The notes: a model not told the origin generated them from the sequence alone. A stretch of DNA of 64,000 bases from Rhodospirillales bacterium (GCA_016712595.1 JADJQT010000001.1:1299501-1363500), one strand, 5' to 3'; shown: positions 36,003 to 44,303, counted from the stretch's first letter. Translations and numbers: made by a program.

Positions 36003-36595
36003 AGATCGCCGTTCTCGCGTGGGGATCGCTGATCTGGGACCGTCGAGAGCTGGCGATCGCGGAAGACTTCAGGCCATGCGGCCCGCACCTTCCCGTTGAA
36101 TTTTGCCGCGTTTCGGGTGACGGGCGTCTCACGCTGGTGATCGACGAAACCTTCGGCGCTTCCTGCTTGACCTATTCCGCCTTCAGCGCCATTGGCGATC
36201 TCAATGGCGCTCTTCAGAACCTTTGGATACGCGAGGGTTCACAGGACGAAAAGCTGCCCAGGGACGTGCGAGCGCATGGACGAGTTGGATTTGTCGATGT
36301 CGCGTCCGGGAACCAAAGCGACAGGGCGATGGAGCGTCACCCGAAGGCCGTCGCCACGATCGAGGCCTGGGTGCGGGCGAACGGGTTTGATGCGGCCATA
36401 TGGACGGCGCTCGCCAGCAATTTCAGCGAGCCGGACAAGGCAGCCGGGCCGTTCTCGGTGAAAGCCGCGATCCGCTATCTCGAAACGCTCGGTGCGCCGA
36501 AGCTTAACCCCGCCCTGGGCTATATCCGCTCTGCGCCTGCCGAGGTCCAGACGCCTGTTCGAACTGCGGTCAATGCTCGCTGGCCGGAACGATGA
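35999..36595 (+). CDS. Small protein coupled to the methylase, possibly GGCT-like fold
   Basis: The ATG overlaps the methylase stop (ATGA), so the 198-residue protein is translationally coupled and belongs to the defence operon. It starts MKIAVLAWGSLIWDRRELAI; the GSL turn near the N-terminus is reminiscent of gamma-glutamylcyclotransferase-like folds, which use a (Y/F)GSL loop. Other segments are LPVEFCRVSGDGRLTLVID and HPKAVATIEAWVRANGFDAAIWTALASNF. The catalytic Glu of that family cannot be placed with confidence. I do not know this protein as part of a named defence system; the operon position is the best clue to its role. Confidence 0.5.
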   Translation: MKIAVLAWGSLIWDRRELAIAEDFRPCGPHLPVEFCRVSGDGRLTLVIDETFGASCLTYSAFSAIGDLNGALQNLWIREGSQDEKLPRDVRAHGRVGFVDVASGNQSDRAMERHPKAVATIEAWVRANGFDAAIWTALASNFSEPDKAAGPFSVKAAIRYLETLGAPKLNPALGYIRSAPAEVQTPVRTAVNARWPER

Positions 36596-37073
36596 ACCGA
36601 CCATGCCGGGCGCGGAACGGGCGGATGACCCGCAATTCATATCTCAAGGTGGCCGGTCCTATCCCGATCGCCTGATCCGGCGGCTCGGCACCGATTCGCT
36701 CAAGTTTTTTGGGGGCGCGTGCGGCTGACACCACACCGGGCTCTACTCCCCTGACCACTGCCGCGTGGTCAGGCTCCCGGAGCCCCGCCTTCGCCGGGTC
36801 TCCGCCATCCGGTGACGATCCCTCGCGCGAAGGCACACGGCCAGCCTGCGGCTGACGTTCATCTCCTTTTCGGGCCTGCGGCCCCAGGGCCGTCAAGGCA
36901 ACCCTGACGGGCTGCGGCGGGGCGTATCCCCGATCTTCACTCCCGATGGTCGCTGCAGATCGGGTGATCCCCCTCGACCCCGCCTCCGGCCTGTGACGGC
37001 CCGTACCCCGCTCATTGGCGCTCGCCTAGCCGGTTTGCATGCGCAACCCGCTTTTCTAGGAAGGAGAAAGTCA
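36596..37073. other. 478-bp intergenic region with hairpins, upstream of ardC
   Basis: No supported gene. It holds a perfect inverted repeat CCTGACCA / TGGTCAGG at 36750-36757 and 36766-36773 and several short GC hairpins (GGGCCTGCGGCCC). It ends with an AGGAAGGAG ribosome binding site. In single-stranded form during transfer such stems could act as promoters or control sites for the antirestriction gene (inference). Confidence 0.35.
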
Positions 37074-38000
37074 ATGAGTGCAGATGTTTACAGCCGGATC
37101 ACCGGGCAGATCGTGGCCGAGCTTGAAAAGGGCGTTTTGCCGTGGATGAAGCCATGGGACGCCGCCCATGTCGCCGGTCCCGTGTCGCGGCCCTTGCGCG
37201 GTAACGGAATCCCGTACGGCGGAATCAACGTGCTGATGCTCTGGGTCGCCTCGATGGAGAAAGGTTTTTCCGCGCCCATCTGGATGACCTTCCGGCAGGC
37301 GAAGGAACTGGGGGCCCATGTGAAGAAGGGCGAGAAAGGTTCGCTGGTCGTTTACGCCAACACCATCACCCGCAAGGAGGAAGGCGAGAACGGGCAGGAA
37401 GAGACCCGCGAAATCCCGTTCATGAAGGGCTACACGGTTTTTAACGTGGAGCAGATCGAGGGACTCCCCGCCCACTTCACCGCGAAGAAGGAACCGCGCC
37501 GGAATCCGGATGAGCGGATCGCGCACGCGGAGGAGTTTTTCGCCAATACGGGGGCGGAAGTTCGGCACGGGGGCAACGCCGCTTACTTTGCGCCCGGTCC
37601 GGATTTCGTGCAGATGCCGGACTTCGAGAGCTTCCGCGACGCCGCCGCCTATTACGCCACGCTGGCCCACGAGTGCACCCACTGGACGAGGCACGAGAAG
37701 CGCCTTGACCGGGATTTTGGCCGGAAACGGTGGGGCGATGAAGGCTACGCGATGGAGGAGCTATGCGCCGAGCTTGGCGCGGCTTTCTTGTGCGCCGACC
37801 TCGAATTACGGCCCCAAATCCGGGAGGACCACGCGCCCTATATCGCCGGGTGGCTCAAGGTCCTGAAAGAGGACAAGCGGGCGATATTCAGCGCCGCCGC
37901 CCATGCCCAGAAGGCCGCCGACTTCCTGCATTCGTTGCAGCCCAAGGCGGAACAAATCGAGGGCCAGCCGGAGGAGGAGGAGGAGAAGGCCGCGGCGTGA
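37074..38000 (+). CDS. ardC: ArdC-like antirestriction protein (zincin)
   Basis: The 308-residue protein, from the ATG at 37074 after GGAAGGAG, has the ArdC N-terminal ssDNA-binding domain (YSRITGQIVAELEKGVLPWMKPW, NVLMLWVASMEKGFSAPIWMTFRQAKELG). The C-terminal zincin-like metallopeptidase domain has HECTH (His199-Glu200, His203) and a downstream MEELCAELGAAFL helix that supplies the third ligand. ArdC proteins protect incoming DNA during conjugation. Its place between the defence block and the mobilisation block suits a transfer-related role. The long upstream extension of the frame lacks a ribosome binding site and is not used. The acidic C-terminal tail is unusual but harmless. Confidence 0.85.
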   Translation: MSADVYSRITGQIVAELEKGVLPWMKPWDAAHVAGPVSRPLRGNGIPYGGINVLMLWVASMEKGFSAPIWMTFRQAKELGAHVKKGEKGSLVVYANTITRKEEGENGQEETREIPFMKGYTVFNVEQIEGLPAHFTAKKEPRRNPDERIAHAEEFFANTGAEVRHGGNAAYFAPGPDFVQMPDFESFRDAAAYYATLAHECTHWTRHEKRLDRDFGRKRWGDEGYAMEELCAELGAAFLCADLELRPQIREDHAPYIAGWLKVLKEDKRAIFSAAAHAQKAADFLHSLQPKAEQIEGQPEEEEEKAAA

Positions 38001-38007
38001 GGAGCCT

Positions 38008-38027
38008 GCCCCCGCGAAGGCGGGGGC
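38008..38027 (+). terminator. GC hairpin after ardC
   Basis: GCCCCCGC-GAAG-GCGGGGGC is an 8-bp perfect stem with a GNRA-like loop but no U-tract. It may attenuate or stabilise the ardC transcript before the next coupled genes. Confidence 0.4.
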
Positions 38028-38052
38028 GGCCCCTTCTCCGGCAGGTGCCGCC

Positions 38053-38283
38053 ATGAAGAAATCCGCAACCATCATGATCGAGGGCAGGCGCTATCTGTGG
38101 CGCGACATCCTCGCCCTGCGCAAGGCGCAGATCGAGACGGACCGCAAGGCCGAACAACTCGCCCTGTTCGCCCTCAAGGAGGATTGCAGGCCGCGCCCGG
38201 AGAAGACCGCCGCCGGGCGCTATGCCGAGCCGTCGCTGTTTACCCTGATCACCAACAACAACCAGAAGGAGGAAACCCCATGA
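38053..38283 (+). CDS. Small hypothetical protein downstream of ardC
   Basis: A 76-residue protein (MKKSATIMIEGRRYLWRDILALRKAQIE) with a beta start, a long amphipathic helix and a Lys-rich end (NNNQKEETP). Its TGA overlaps the next ATG, so the two are co-translated. No family is recognised. It belongs to the ardC-linked accessory set. Confidence 0.5.
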   Translation: MKKSATIMIEGRRYLWRDILALRKAQIETDRKAEQLALFALKEDCRPRPEKTAAGRYAEPSLFTLITNNNQKEETP

Positions 38284-38885
38284 TATCAGAAGCCGAATAC
38301 GACCGCCTGTACGCGAGCCGCCCGAAGACGACACGGGGGCGGGCGAACCGCGCCGCCCTGCTGATCCGGGGCGGACGCTGCTCCGGTGAATACAACCGCG
38401 CGTTCGACGATTGTTTCGAGATGGGCGACGGAGCGCAGGTGATGGCCCTGCTGATGGAAACGGTGCGCGAGTACCCCGAATTGAAGGAGATGATGAAGGC
38501 GCAGGGCGTGTGGTCCGACGACCTGGAAAACACGCCCCCGCCGAAACCCCTTGTCCTCACCGAAGAGGAAAAGACTTACGCGTTCCTGAAAGCCACCGGC
38601 GGCATGTCGGGCGCGGCCCAAAGATGGCGGGACCGCGCGGCCAAGGGGATGACCGACGAGGAGCTTGCCGAGGCGCTGGCTTTCGAGCTTGGGCAGGGCG
38701 GAAGCAGCGGTCCCGATAGCCTGTCGATCAGCCAGAACGGGGCAGGCCTGCGGATATGGGCAAGCTGGGACGTGCAGAACATCCACACGGCGAAGCCGGT
38801 ATTCGCAGGCAAGCATTCAATCGCCAAGGCGCGGGAAGTCTACCGCATCCGCGACCCCGCCGACCGGCAGCTTGCCTTGTTCTGA
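38280..38885 (+). CDS. Hypothetical protein of the mobilisation region
   Basis: The start is the ATG at 38280 (MISEAEYDRLYASRPKTTRG) that overlaps the previous stop; the longer frame is the shadow of its neighbour. The 201-residue soluble protein has an Arg-rich N-terminal region, a central acidic helix set and a C-terminal HSIAKAREVYRIRDPADRQLALF. I do not recognise a family. It ends just before a 12-bp terminator hairpin. Confidence 0.5.
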   Translation: MISEAEYDRLYASRPKTTRGRANRAALLIRGGRCSGEYNRAFDDCFEMGDGAQVMALLMETVREYPELKEMMKAQGVWSDDLENTPPPKPLVLTEEEKTYAFLKATGGMSGAAQRWRDRAAKGMTDEELAEALAFELGQGGSSGPDSLSISQNGAGLRIWASWDVQNIHTAKPVFAGKHSIAKAREVYRIRDPADRQLALF

Positions 38886-38900
38886 AAGGGCGAAATTCGC

Positions 38901-38926
38901 GGCCCCGGCACCCCGGTGCCGGGGCC
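38901..38926. terminator. Strong hairpin between convergent genes
   Basis: GGCCCCGGCACC / GGTGCCGGGGCC is a 12-bp perfect stem with a two-base loop between converging transcription units (38280-38885 forward, 39003-39236 reverse). It probably works in both directions. Confidence 0.5.
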
Positions 38927-39002
38927 GGGGCGAGTCCGTTTCGTTTTCAGCCCCGGACGCGCGGACGCGTCCGCCCCTGATCCCCGCCCGTTTTATTCCA
39001 GT

Positions 39003-39236
39003 CTAAAATGGAAGTTGGTCGTCAAAATCGACTTTGCCGTCACGATGGTCTTTCTCCCATGCCTCATACCTGATCTTGCCGGCAACGGTCTCTTGCAGAA
39101 GCTGCGCAAAGTAGCTTTCGATGTCCGGGCACCCGGCCTCGCTCGCCCAGCGCAAGACGGCCTCGACCTCCTCCTGCGAGAGGCTGACCTGAAGGCAGAC
39201 GTGGCGCTTGCTGTCAGGGTCCGGCATCCGGTTCAT
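39003..39236 (-). CDS. Small DNA-binding-like hypothetical protein
   Basis: The ATG at 39236 (MNRMPDPDSKRHVCLQVSLSQEEVEAVLRW) overlaps the stop of the upstream gene by four bases. The 77-residue protein has a short beta start, two helices and an acidic DFDDQLPF tail, a size and plan seen in ribbon-helix-helix-like regulators. The function is unknown. It is the last gene of a leftward membrane and mobilisation operon. Confidence 0.5.
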   Translation of the reverse strand: MNRMPDPDSKRHVCLQVSLSQEEVEAVLRWASEAGCPDIESYFAQLLQETVAGKIRYEAWEKDHRDGKVDFDDQLPF

Positions 39237-40324
39237 CCCTGCCGGACGCGGCGTTTCAGCAGCATCCACCCCGCCAGCACGAGGGCGAGAACGATTCCGC
39301 CGAGGACCACCCATGTGATGGTCGCGCCGGAGAAGAAGCCGCGGTCCGGCGCGGGGACGTTGGCCTGGCGGAGGGCCTCTGCCCGCATTCGCTCGATGTC
39401 GGCGCGGCGGCGCTCGTCCTCGATGCGGGCCTTTTCCGCCTGCACATCGGCAACGATCACGTCCGCCACCGAGCACGGCAGGATCACGTAAGTATCGGGC
39501 AGGCGCGCATAGGCCTTCTGCAGGCCGCTCTCATACGCGGCGCGAACGCTCTGGCAGTTGGTGAGCGACAGGAACGCGCCTGCAGGGATTTTTTCGGCGA
39601 GGCCAAGGCACTTCCGGACATGCGGGAGGGCATTGCCCGGATCGTAATCCATGCACGGCTCCCACTTCGGCCGGGCTTGCGCTTCCGCTGCGGGCTTGGG
39701 CTTGAGCGAGGCAAGGTAGTCCGCCGCCACCGTGCAGTCGGGACGGACGTAAGCTTTGGGGAGCTTCTGATCGAGGCTCGCCGCCTTGAGGCCAGCCTCG
39801 TAATTGTTCAGCACGTCGCCGCAACCCTGCAGGCTCTCGGTTTTGCGCTCGCGCCCGTAGTAGCCGGGAACAAACGTCTCAAGGCAGGATTTGAGGTGCT
39901 GCTCCTGCGGCACGCTGCCGAACCCCAGGCACCCGCCCCAGAAGGGCGTCGCGCCCGTCATTTCCTTCGAGGCGCGGGCGAGAATCTCGCAGGACGGTGC
40001 GAGGCTCTCATCCTTCATAATCGCATTCAGCCGCGCGAGCCGCCGGTTCGCCTCGGCCTTGTTCGTCGGCATCGGCTCCTGCTGCATCGAGGCGTAGAGC
40101 GCGGTCCGGTACTGCTTGCGCACCGACATGCAGTCGTTCGTGGCGATGTTGTTCACGAACATGTTCTCGCCCCGCGAGCCGCGGAACGAGGACATGCAGG
40201 CATAGACCTCGTCGAAATTCTTCGGGTCCGCCTCTAAACAGTCGGCGGTCAAGGCGTGCGCCTCGCGGCCAGCGCCAAGGCTCACGAGCAGCGCGAGAAC
40301 GGCGAGAAAGACGGCGGCGCGCAT
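39233..40324 (-). CDS. Exported Cys-rich protein with C-terminal membrane anchor
   Basis: The 363-residue protein has a signal peptide (AAVFLAVLALLVSLGAGREAHA) and a periplasmic region with about a dozen Cys arranged in repeated C-x(7-13)-C segments (ACMSSF, SCEILA, GCLGFG, SCLETF, GCGDVL). It ends in a coiled coil (residues 300-325) and a membrane helix with a basic stop (VVLGGIVLALVLAGWMLLKRR). The Cys motifs probably form disulphides. It lies 8 bases downstream of a membrane protein and the coupling protein gene. A role in the mating apparatus is inferred only from that position. Confidence 0.55.
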   Translation of the reverse strand: MRAAVFLAVLALLVSLGAGREAHALTADCLEADPKNFDEVYACMSSFRGSRGENMFVNNIATNDCMSVRKQYRTALYASMQQEPMPTNKAEANRRLARLNAIMKDESLAPSCEILARASKEMTGATPFWGGCLGFGSVPQEQHLKSCLETFVPGYYGRERKTESLQGCGDVLNNYEAGLKAASLDQKLPKAYVRPDCTVAADYLASLKPKPAAEAQARPKWEPCMDYDPGNALPHVRKCLGLAEKIPAGAFLSLTNCQSVRAAYESGLQKAYARLPDTYVILPCSVADVIVADVQAEKARIEDERRRADIERMRAEALRQANVPAPDRGFFSGATITWVVLGGIVLALVLAGWMLLKRRVRQG

Positions 40325-40332
40325 GAAACCCC

Positions 40333-40902
40333 CTATTCCTGATAGAAATACGAGCAGACCGGAAATTGCCGGTCTGCCGGTCCGTTGTACCAGCGCAGGC
40401 CCCTGAAGGTGATGTAAGTGCAGTGCAGGACCCGCCCCGGCGCGGTGTCGCTGACGAACTTGCCGTTTTCCCAGCGGTCCGAGCCGGGGACGTGCACGTT
40501 GGCGACCTCTTCGGACTCGTGGATCAAGACCCCCGAGGGCAGGTAGCGCGGGGCGATGATGAGCAGCGAAAGAACCAGCGAGACGCCGCCGACCAGCACA
40601 TACTCCCGGATGAATCCGGGAGCGGGCAGGCTGATCCCGAGAACGCGTTCGGTCCGCCGGTGCTCACGCACCGCCCGGTGCAGGACATACCGAACCCCGG
40701 CGTTGACGAGCAGGATGATGCTCGCGCCCAGCAATATCCACGGCGCGGCGATCGCGCTGAACATCCAGAAGAGGCCGCCGCGCGGCGCGAGCGGCCCGCC
40801 GAGATCGCTCAGCAGCAGCCACAGGCACCCCAGGAACGCGGGAGCGATAAAGACCGCGCAGAATAGGACGAACTTGCTGGCGCGCCAGGCCTTGACGATC
40901 AC
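40333..40902 (-). CDS. Small multi-pass membrane protein coupled to the TraG-like gene
   Basis: The GTG at 40902 overlaps the coupling-protein stop (GTGA) and gives 189 residues; the longer frame upstream is the shadow of the coupling protein. Two strong membrane helices (FVLFCAVFIAPAFLGCLWLLL, WILLGASIILLVNAGV) and a third (VGGVSLVLSLLIIA) precede a periplasmic C-terminal domain with Cys near the end. The upstream coupling protein lacks its own membrane anchor, so this protein may supply one in trans (inference). Confidence 0.55.
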   Translation of the reverse strand: MIVKAWRASKFVLFCAVFIAPAFLGCLWLLLSDLGGPLAPRGGLFWMFSAIAAPWILLGASIILLVNAGVRYVLHRAVREHRRTERVLGISLPAPGFIREYVLVGGVSLVLSLLIIAPRYLPSGVLIHESEEVANVHVPGSDRWENGKFVSDTAPGRVLHCTYITFRGLRWYNGPADRQFPVCSYFYQE

Positions 40903-42473
40903 CGGAACCACCCCCGCTTCTTCGGCTCTTCGACGGTGCGGCGGCGTAAGTTTTCGAGCGTTGGCGGGGCATCGCCGTAACCTTGCGCCCAGTCGCGCTT
41001 GCCGTGGAAAAACGGATCGAGATGCGGGACGCGCTCCAGCGCCCACGGCAGTTCGTCGGCGATCAGGACAAGCTGGTTTCCCCTCTCGCGCGAGAAGAGG
41101 TAGCGCGCTTCGGCTGGCTGCAGGAGTTCGACCACCTTGGAAGAATAGCTCGCGCTGGAGCCGCGCTGCCCCGTGGTCTCGGACTCGCTGACCTCGATCA
41201 CCTTGGTCTGCCCGAGCCTGCGGCCGATATGATCCAGCGTCGTTATGTCCGTGTTGCCGAAAAACTGCAGGCACCCGGCGTTCCCGAGAAACGTCTCCCA
41301 GGTCTTCTCGTACAAATGCTGGAGCTGGCTGAGGTCCTGCATCACGAACAGCAGCTTGACCCCGTACCCGGCCATCAGCCCCGCGGCTGTCGAAATCGCA
41401 TCCATCGCCCCGAGCGTGGGCATCTCGTCTAACAGGAACAGCACGGGGTGGCGGGCGGGTGTCCGCTCGCGCTCCATCGCGGCGAGCGAGAGCGCGATCA
41501 TGATCCGCATCCAGCGCTGGTGCGTGGCCATCCGCGAGGCGGGAAGGCAGAGGTAAATCGTCATGCCTTCCGGCGCGGATTTAAGCGCTTCGAGCTTCAG
41601 CCCTTCGGACGTACTCTTCAGCACGTCCTGCATCGGCGGGCTCTCTAAAAAGCGCGTGTTGCGACTGGCGGTACTGAGCACACTGCCGCGCTCGGTCGCG
41701 CCCATGCTGGCCAGGCGCACCGCCATGCCGGAGATCGCCCCGCCGAACGCTTCGTTGTCTTCCATGCGGGCCAGCAGCGCGAGCAGCGGATCGGAGAGCT
41801 TTTCATCCTCGCTGCTCAGCTCTTCCGCGGCGCAGGTATCGCCCTGCGTCAGCAGCTCGTAAACCCGCACGAGGTTGCGACGGGCCGGAGGCTCCGTCGT
41901 CGCCACATGCAGGATGAGGGCGGAGATCAACTGGCGGGCGGACTCGTCCCAATGCGGGTCCTTTTCGTTACCGCGCATGACGATGGCGTCCGCGAGCATC
42001 GCGGCGTTGTCGGTGGCCAGCCTGCGCCCGGCTTCCGTTTCGACCTCGACAATGTCGAGAGGATTGAAGCTGGCAGTGCTGTGATTGGGCACGGTGCCGA
42101 ACGGATCGAGGATGTAGACCCGCTGGCCCATTCCCTCGCAGTACGCCGAGCCCTTGCCACGCCGCGCCGCCGTGAGGGCCGCGTTCTCGCCCTTGGGATC
42201 GAGGCAGATGCAGCTTCCGGGGTAAAGGCACAGGTTCGGCCAGATGACCGTGAGGTTCTTTCCGGCGCGGCTTCCGGCGATCACCGCATGATGGCGGTTG
42301 TCGTCGATGCCGACGAGCCGCCCGTCGGCGGCGCGTCCCAGAAAGATGTGCCCGTCGCGGTAGGCGTATTTGTCCGGGATGTCGCTCGCCCGCGCCCAGC
42401 GCATCAGCGCCGGAATATCGCCGTCCGGATCGCCGATGCCGCGCGGGAAGTGTTCGACGAACTCGCCTGCCAA
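40899..42473 (-). CDS. VirD4/TraG-type coupling ATPase without N-terminal membrane anchor
   Basis: The 524-residue protein has a T4CP nucleotide-binding core: a Walker A-like AGSRAGKN (Lys72), LDPKGEN, DPFGTVPNHSTASFNPLD, and Walker B LFLLDEMPTLG with a Gln in VMQDLSQLQ. Normal VirD4 proteins are 600-700 residues with two N-terminal membrane helices. Here the frame opens at a TTG at 42473 and no ATG or GTG lies upstream before an in-frame stop, so the anchor is absent. The start is therefore uncertain. It should deliver the relaxosome to a type IV channel, which is not encoded in the window. It is coupled to a small membrane protein. Confidence 0.8.
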   Translation of the reverse strand: MAGEFVEHFPRGIGDPDGDIPALMRWARASDIPDKYAYRDGHIFLGRAADGRLVGIDDNRHHAVIAGSRAGKNLTVIWPNLCLYPGSCICLDPKGENAALTAARRGKGSAYCEGMGQRVYILDPFGTVPNHSTASFNPLDIVEVETEAGRRLATDNAAMLADAIVMRGNEKDPHWDESARQLISALILHVATTEPPARRNLVRVYELLTQGDTCAAEELSSEDEKLSDPLLALLARMEDNEAFGGAISGMAVRLASMGATERGSVLSTASRNTRFLESPPMQDVLKSTSEGLKLEALKSAPEGMTIYLCLPASRMATHQRWMRIMIALSLAAMERERTPARHPVLFLLDEMPTLGAMDAISTAAGLMAGYGVKLLFVMQDLSQLQHLYEKTWETFLGNAGCLQFFGNTDITTLDHIGRRLGQTKVIEVSESETTGQRGSSASYSSKVVELLQPAEARYLFSRERGNQLVLIADELPWALERVPHLDPFFHGKRDWAQGYGDAPPTLENLRRRTVEEPKKRGWFR

Positions 42474-42639
42474 GCCGCCCTTCCGACCCCTGTGGATACC
42501 CGATTGGGAGGTTCCACAAGTATATCAGCGCGCAATTTCTTCCCGCGTGATCGGGATCACCGTCGCGGCCGGAAGGCCCATCTATACCTGAGCCAAGGCA
42601 ACGGCCGTGGCCGTGGCGGCAACCGGCAGGGAAGATGCC

Positions 42640-42969
42640 ATGCCAGACAAGGACGAGCCGTTCGGGAACGCGCCGGACCTGAAGCGCGCCTTTGAAGACG
42701 CGCGCGATGGAAAGGCACCTCCGGCTGCGCCGCCCCGGGAACAGGAGAAGCAACAAGGCAGGACGGAAGCGCCAGGCCTGCACTACAGGCCCAGGGGCGT
42801 GATCAGAAGAGCCGTGGACGATCAGGTCCGCCAAGGGCAGAGCGAGGATGAGGCCCGCAGGGTCGCAGAGCGCAAGGAAGGGGGCGAGCGGGACGGCAAG
42901 AAGCCGCGCCGCGTCACGCAGCTTGCCCGCGCCTTCAACCGTGAAAAGGACAAGGGCCGGGAGCCCTGA
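42640..42969 (+). CDS. Hydrophilic hypothetical protein of the mobilisation region
   Basis: The ATG at 42640 (MPDKDEPFGNAPDLKRAFEDARDGKAP) gives 109 residues, almost entirely charged, with two basic helical parts. Its TGA overlaps the next ATG. The gene diverges from the coupling protein gene, with a shared control region at 42474-42639. No family is recognised; a DNA- or RNA-binding role is possible. Confidence 0.5.
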   Translation: MPDKDEPFGNAPDLKRAFEDARDGKAPPAAPPREQEKQQGRTEAPGLHYRPRGVIRRAVDDQVRQGQSEDEARRVAERKEGGERDGKKPRRVTQLARAFNREKDKGREP

Positions 42970-43790
42970 TGAATGAGGCGGTAAGCCCGGCGGCTTTCCT
43001 GTCCGGTGACGATCTTCGCATCGAAAAGCTGCGGGCGGCTCTCCGCGCCTACCGCGCCTTCACGCGCGGGCGCAGCCGTTCGAGTCTCACCTGGCTGGAG
43101 CTGTCCGGCGACATCGAGGCCTATACGAACGTGGCCATGGGCGCGGAAGTGCTGCGCCAGTTCGTCGAGGGCGTGAGCAAGAAGGACCCGGCCCGCACCC
43201 GCATTCCCTCCGAGCAAAATCTGGAGGCGATCGTCGCGTTCCTCACCCATCCCGAGATCGATGCGTTGTCGCGCAAAGAACTGAAGGAGGACGATTTCGC
43301 GTGGCAGGCCTGCGTCCGGCTATCGCAGTTCCTGCGGCAGGAGTTCGACGCCGAGCCGGTCCGCCCGCCGCCTTCGCTGGAGGGAACCTACCGGGCCGTG
43401 ACCGCGACCGACGGCGCGACCTTCGCCACCCTTCTGCGGCTTCAGCTCCGCCCCGAGGACGGGACCGTGCTCGTCCGCGAGAGCGCCGACCTCTACGAGG
43501 ACGAGGCGCACGGCCGCCACAAGGCGCACCGCGAGGCCGTGGGGTGGTCGGTCCTGACGCCCGAGGACAGCCTGCTGTTTTTCCTGAAAGACCTGCCCTA
43601 CGGGCGCAATCATTACTGGGTGCTGGCGGCAGAGGCAGACTTGTGGAGCGACACGCCGCCCGGCCGCCTGATCCTGCTGCGGCACGATTATCCCCCCGAA
43701 TTGGGCGAGAGCGGCTGGCAGGTCAACGACCTGCGGGCCGCGATTGCCGCCCGGATGGCGGCCAGCATCCACGTCTTCGAGCGGGTGTGA
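42969..43790 (+). CDS. Hypothetical protein, middle gene of a three-gene mobilisation operon
   Basis: The 273-residue protein is soluble. It has a helical N-terminal half (RAALRAYRAFTRGRSRSSLTWLEL) and a beta-rich C-terminal half with a YEDEAHGRHKAHREAVGWSVL segment. It is coupled to the upstream gene by a TGATG overlap and is followed by an ankyrin-like gene two bases later. No family is recognised. Confidence 0.5.
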   Translation: MNEAVSPAAFLSGDDLRIEKLRAALRAYRAFTRGRSRSSLTWLELSGDIEAYTNVAMGAEVLRQFVEGVSKKDPARTRIPSEQNLEAIVAFLTHPEIDALSRKELKEDDFAWQACVRLSQFLRQEFDAEPVRPPPSLEGTYRAVTATDGATFATLLRLQLRPEDGTVLVRESADLYEDEAHGRHKAHREAVGWSVLTPEDSLLFFLKDLPYGRNHYWVLAAEADLWSDTPPGRLILLRHDYPPELGESGWQVNDLRAAIAARMAASIHVFERV

Positions 43791-43791
43791 G

Positions 43792-44229
43792 ATGCCACCC
43801 CCCGGCAAGCCCACGAGCAAGGACGGGAGCAAGGATGACGCGCTCCTGCACGCCGCACGCAATGCCGATGCGGAAACGATGAAGCGCGCGATCGAGGACG
43901 GAGCATCCGTCAATGCAAGGGACCGGGAAACCGGAGCCGCGGCGCTGCACTTGACGGCCGCGCAAGGTGCAAGGCCCGCCATGCGCGTCCTTTTTGCCTC
44001 AGGAAAATGCGATCATCTGGCCCGCGACCGGCAGGGACGGCTGGCGTCGGAACTCGCCGGAGTTTATGGCCGCGACCCGGCGATGGCCCGGCTGTTGATG
44101 AGGAAGGAACTGCAGCAGGCGAGAGCGCAGGGACTGGAGCTGAAACGCCGCGGACAGGAACCGGCCCGAAAGAAGCCTCGCGCCGTCACCCGGATGACCA
44201 AGGACCGCGACCGGGACCGGGAGCGGTAG
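43792..44229 (+). CDS. Ankyrin-repeat-like protein
   Basis: The ATG at 43792 directly follows the upstream stop; the longer frame overlaps the previous gene. The 145-residue protein has two ankyrin-type units (DDALLHAARNADAETMKRAIEDGASVN, then TGAAALHLTAAQGARPAMRVLFASG) and a highly basic C-terminal tail (ARKKPRAVTRMTKDRDRDRER). It is probably a protein-binding adaptor. Similar basic tails are seen on other genes in this mobilisation block. Confidence 0.6.
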   Translation: MPPPGKPTSKDGSKDDALLHAARNADAETMKRAIEDGASVNARDRETGAAALHLTAAQGARPAMRVLFASGKCDHLARDRQGRLASELAGVYGRDPAMARLLMRKELQQARAQGLELKRRGQEPARKKPRAVTRMTKDRDRDRER

Positions 44230-44303
44230 CGCACAAAAGATCGGCGGGCGCGACTTTCGCCGCTCCCGCCGTCCTTACGTCCCGTCTGGGACCTCGAAAT
44301 ACC

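Noticed and set aside
26795..36595. A complete BREX or DISARM locus
   Set aside because: No BrxA/B/C/Z, DrmA or DrmB-like proteins are visible; only a methylase and helicase of a related style are present.
37903..38052. Longer N-terminus for the 38053 gene and GC hairpins as a coding start
   Set aside because: The extension overlaps ardC in another frame; the ATG at 38053 gives a sensible protein start.
43301..43882. 193-codon frame overlapping the 42969-43790 gene
   Set aside because: It is an Arg/Pro/Ala-rich shadow with no start signal; the annotated frame is coupled to both neighbours.
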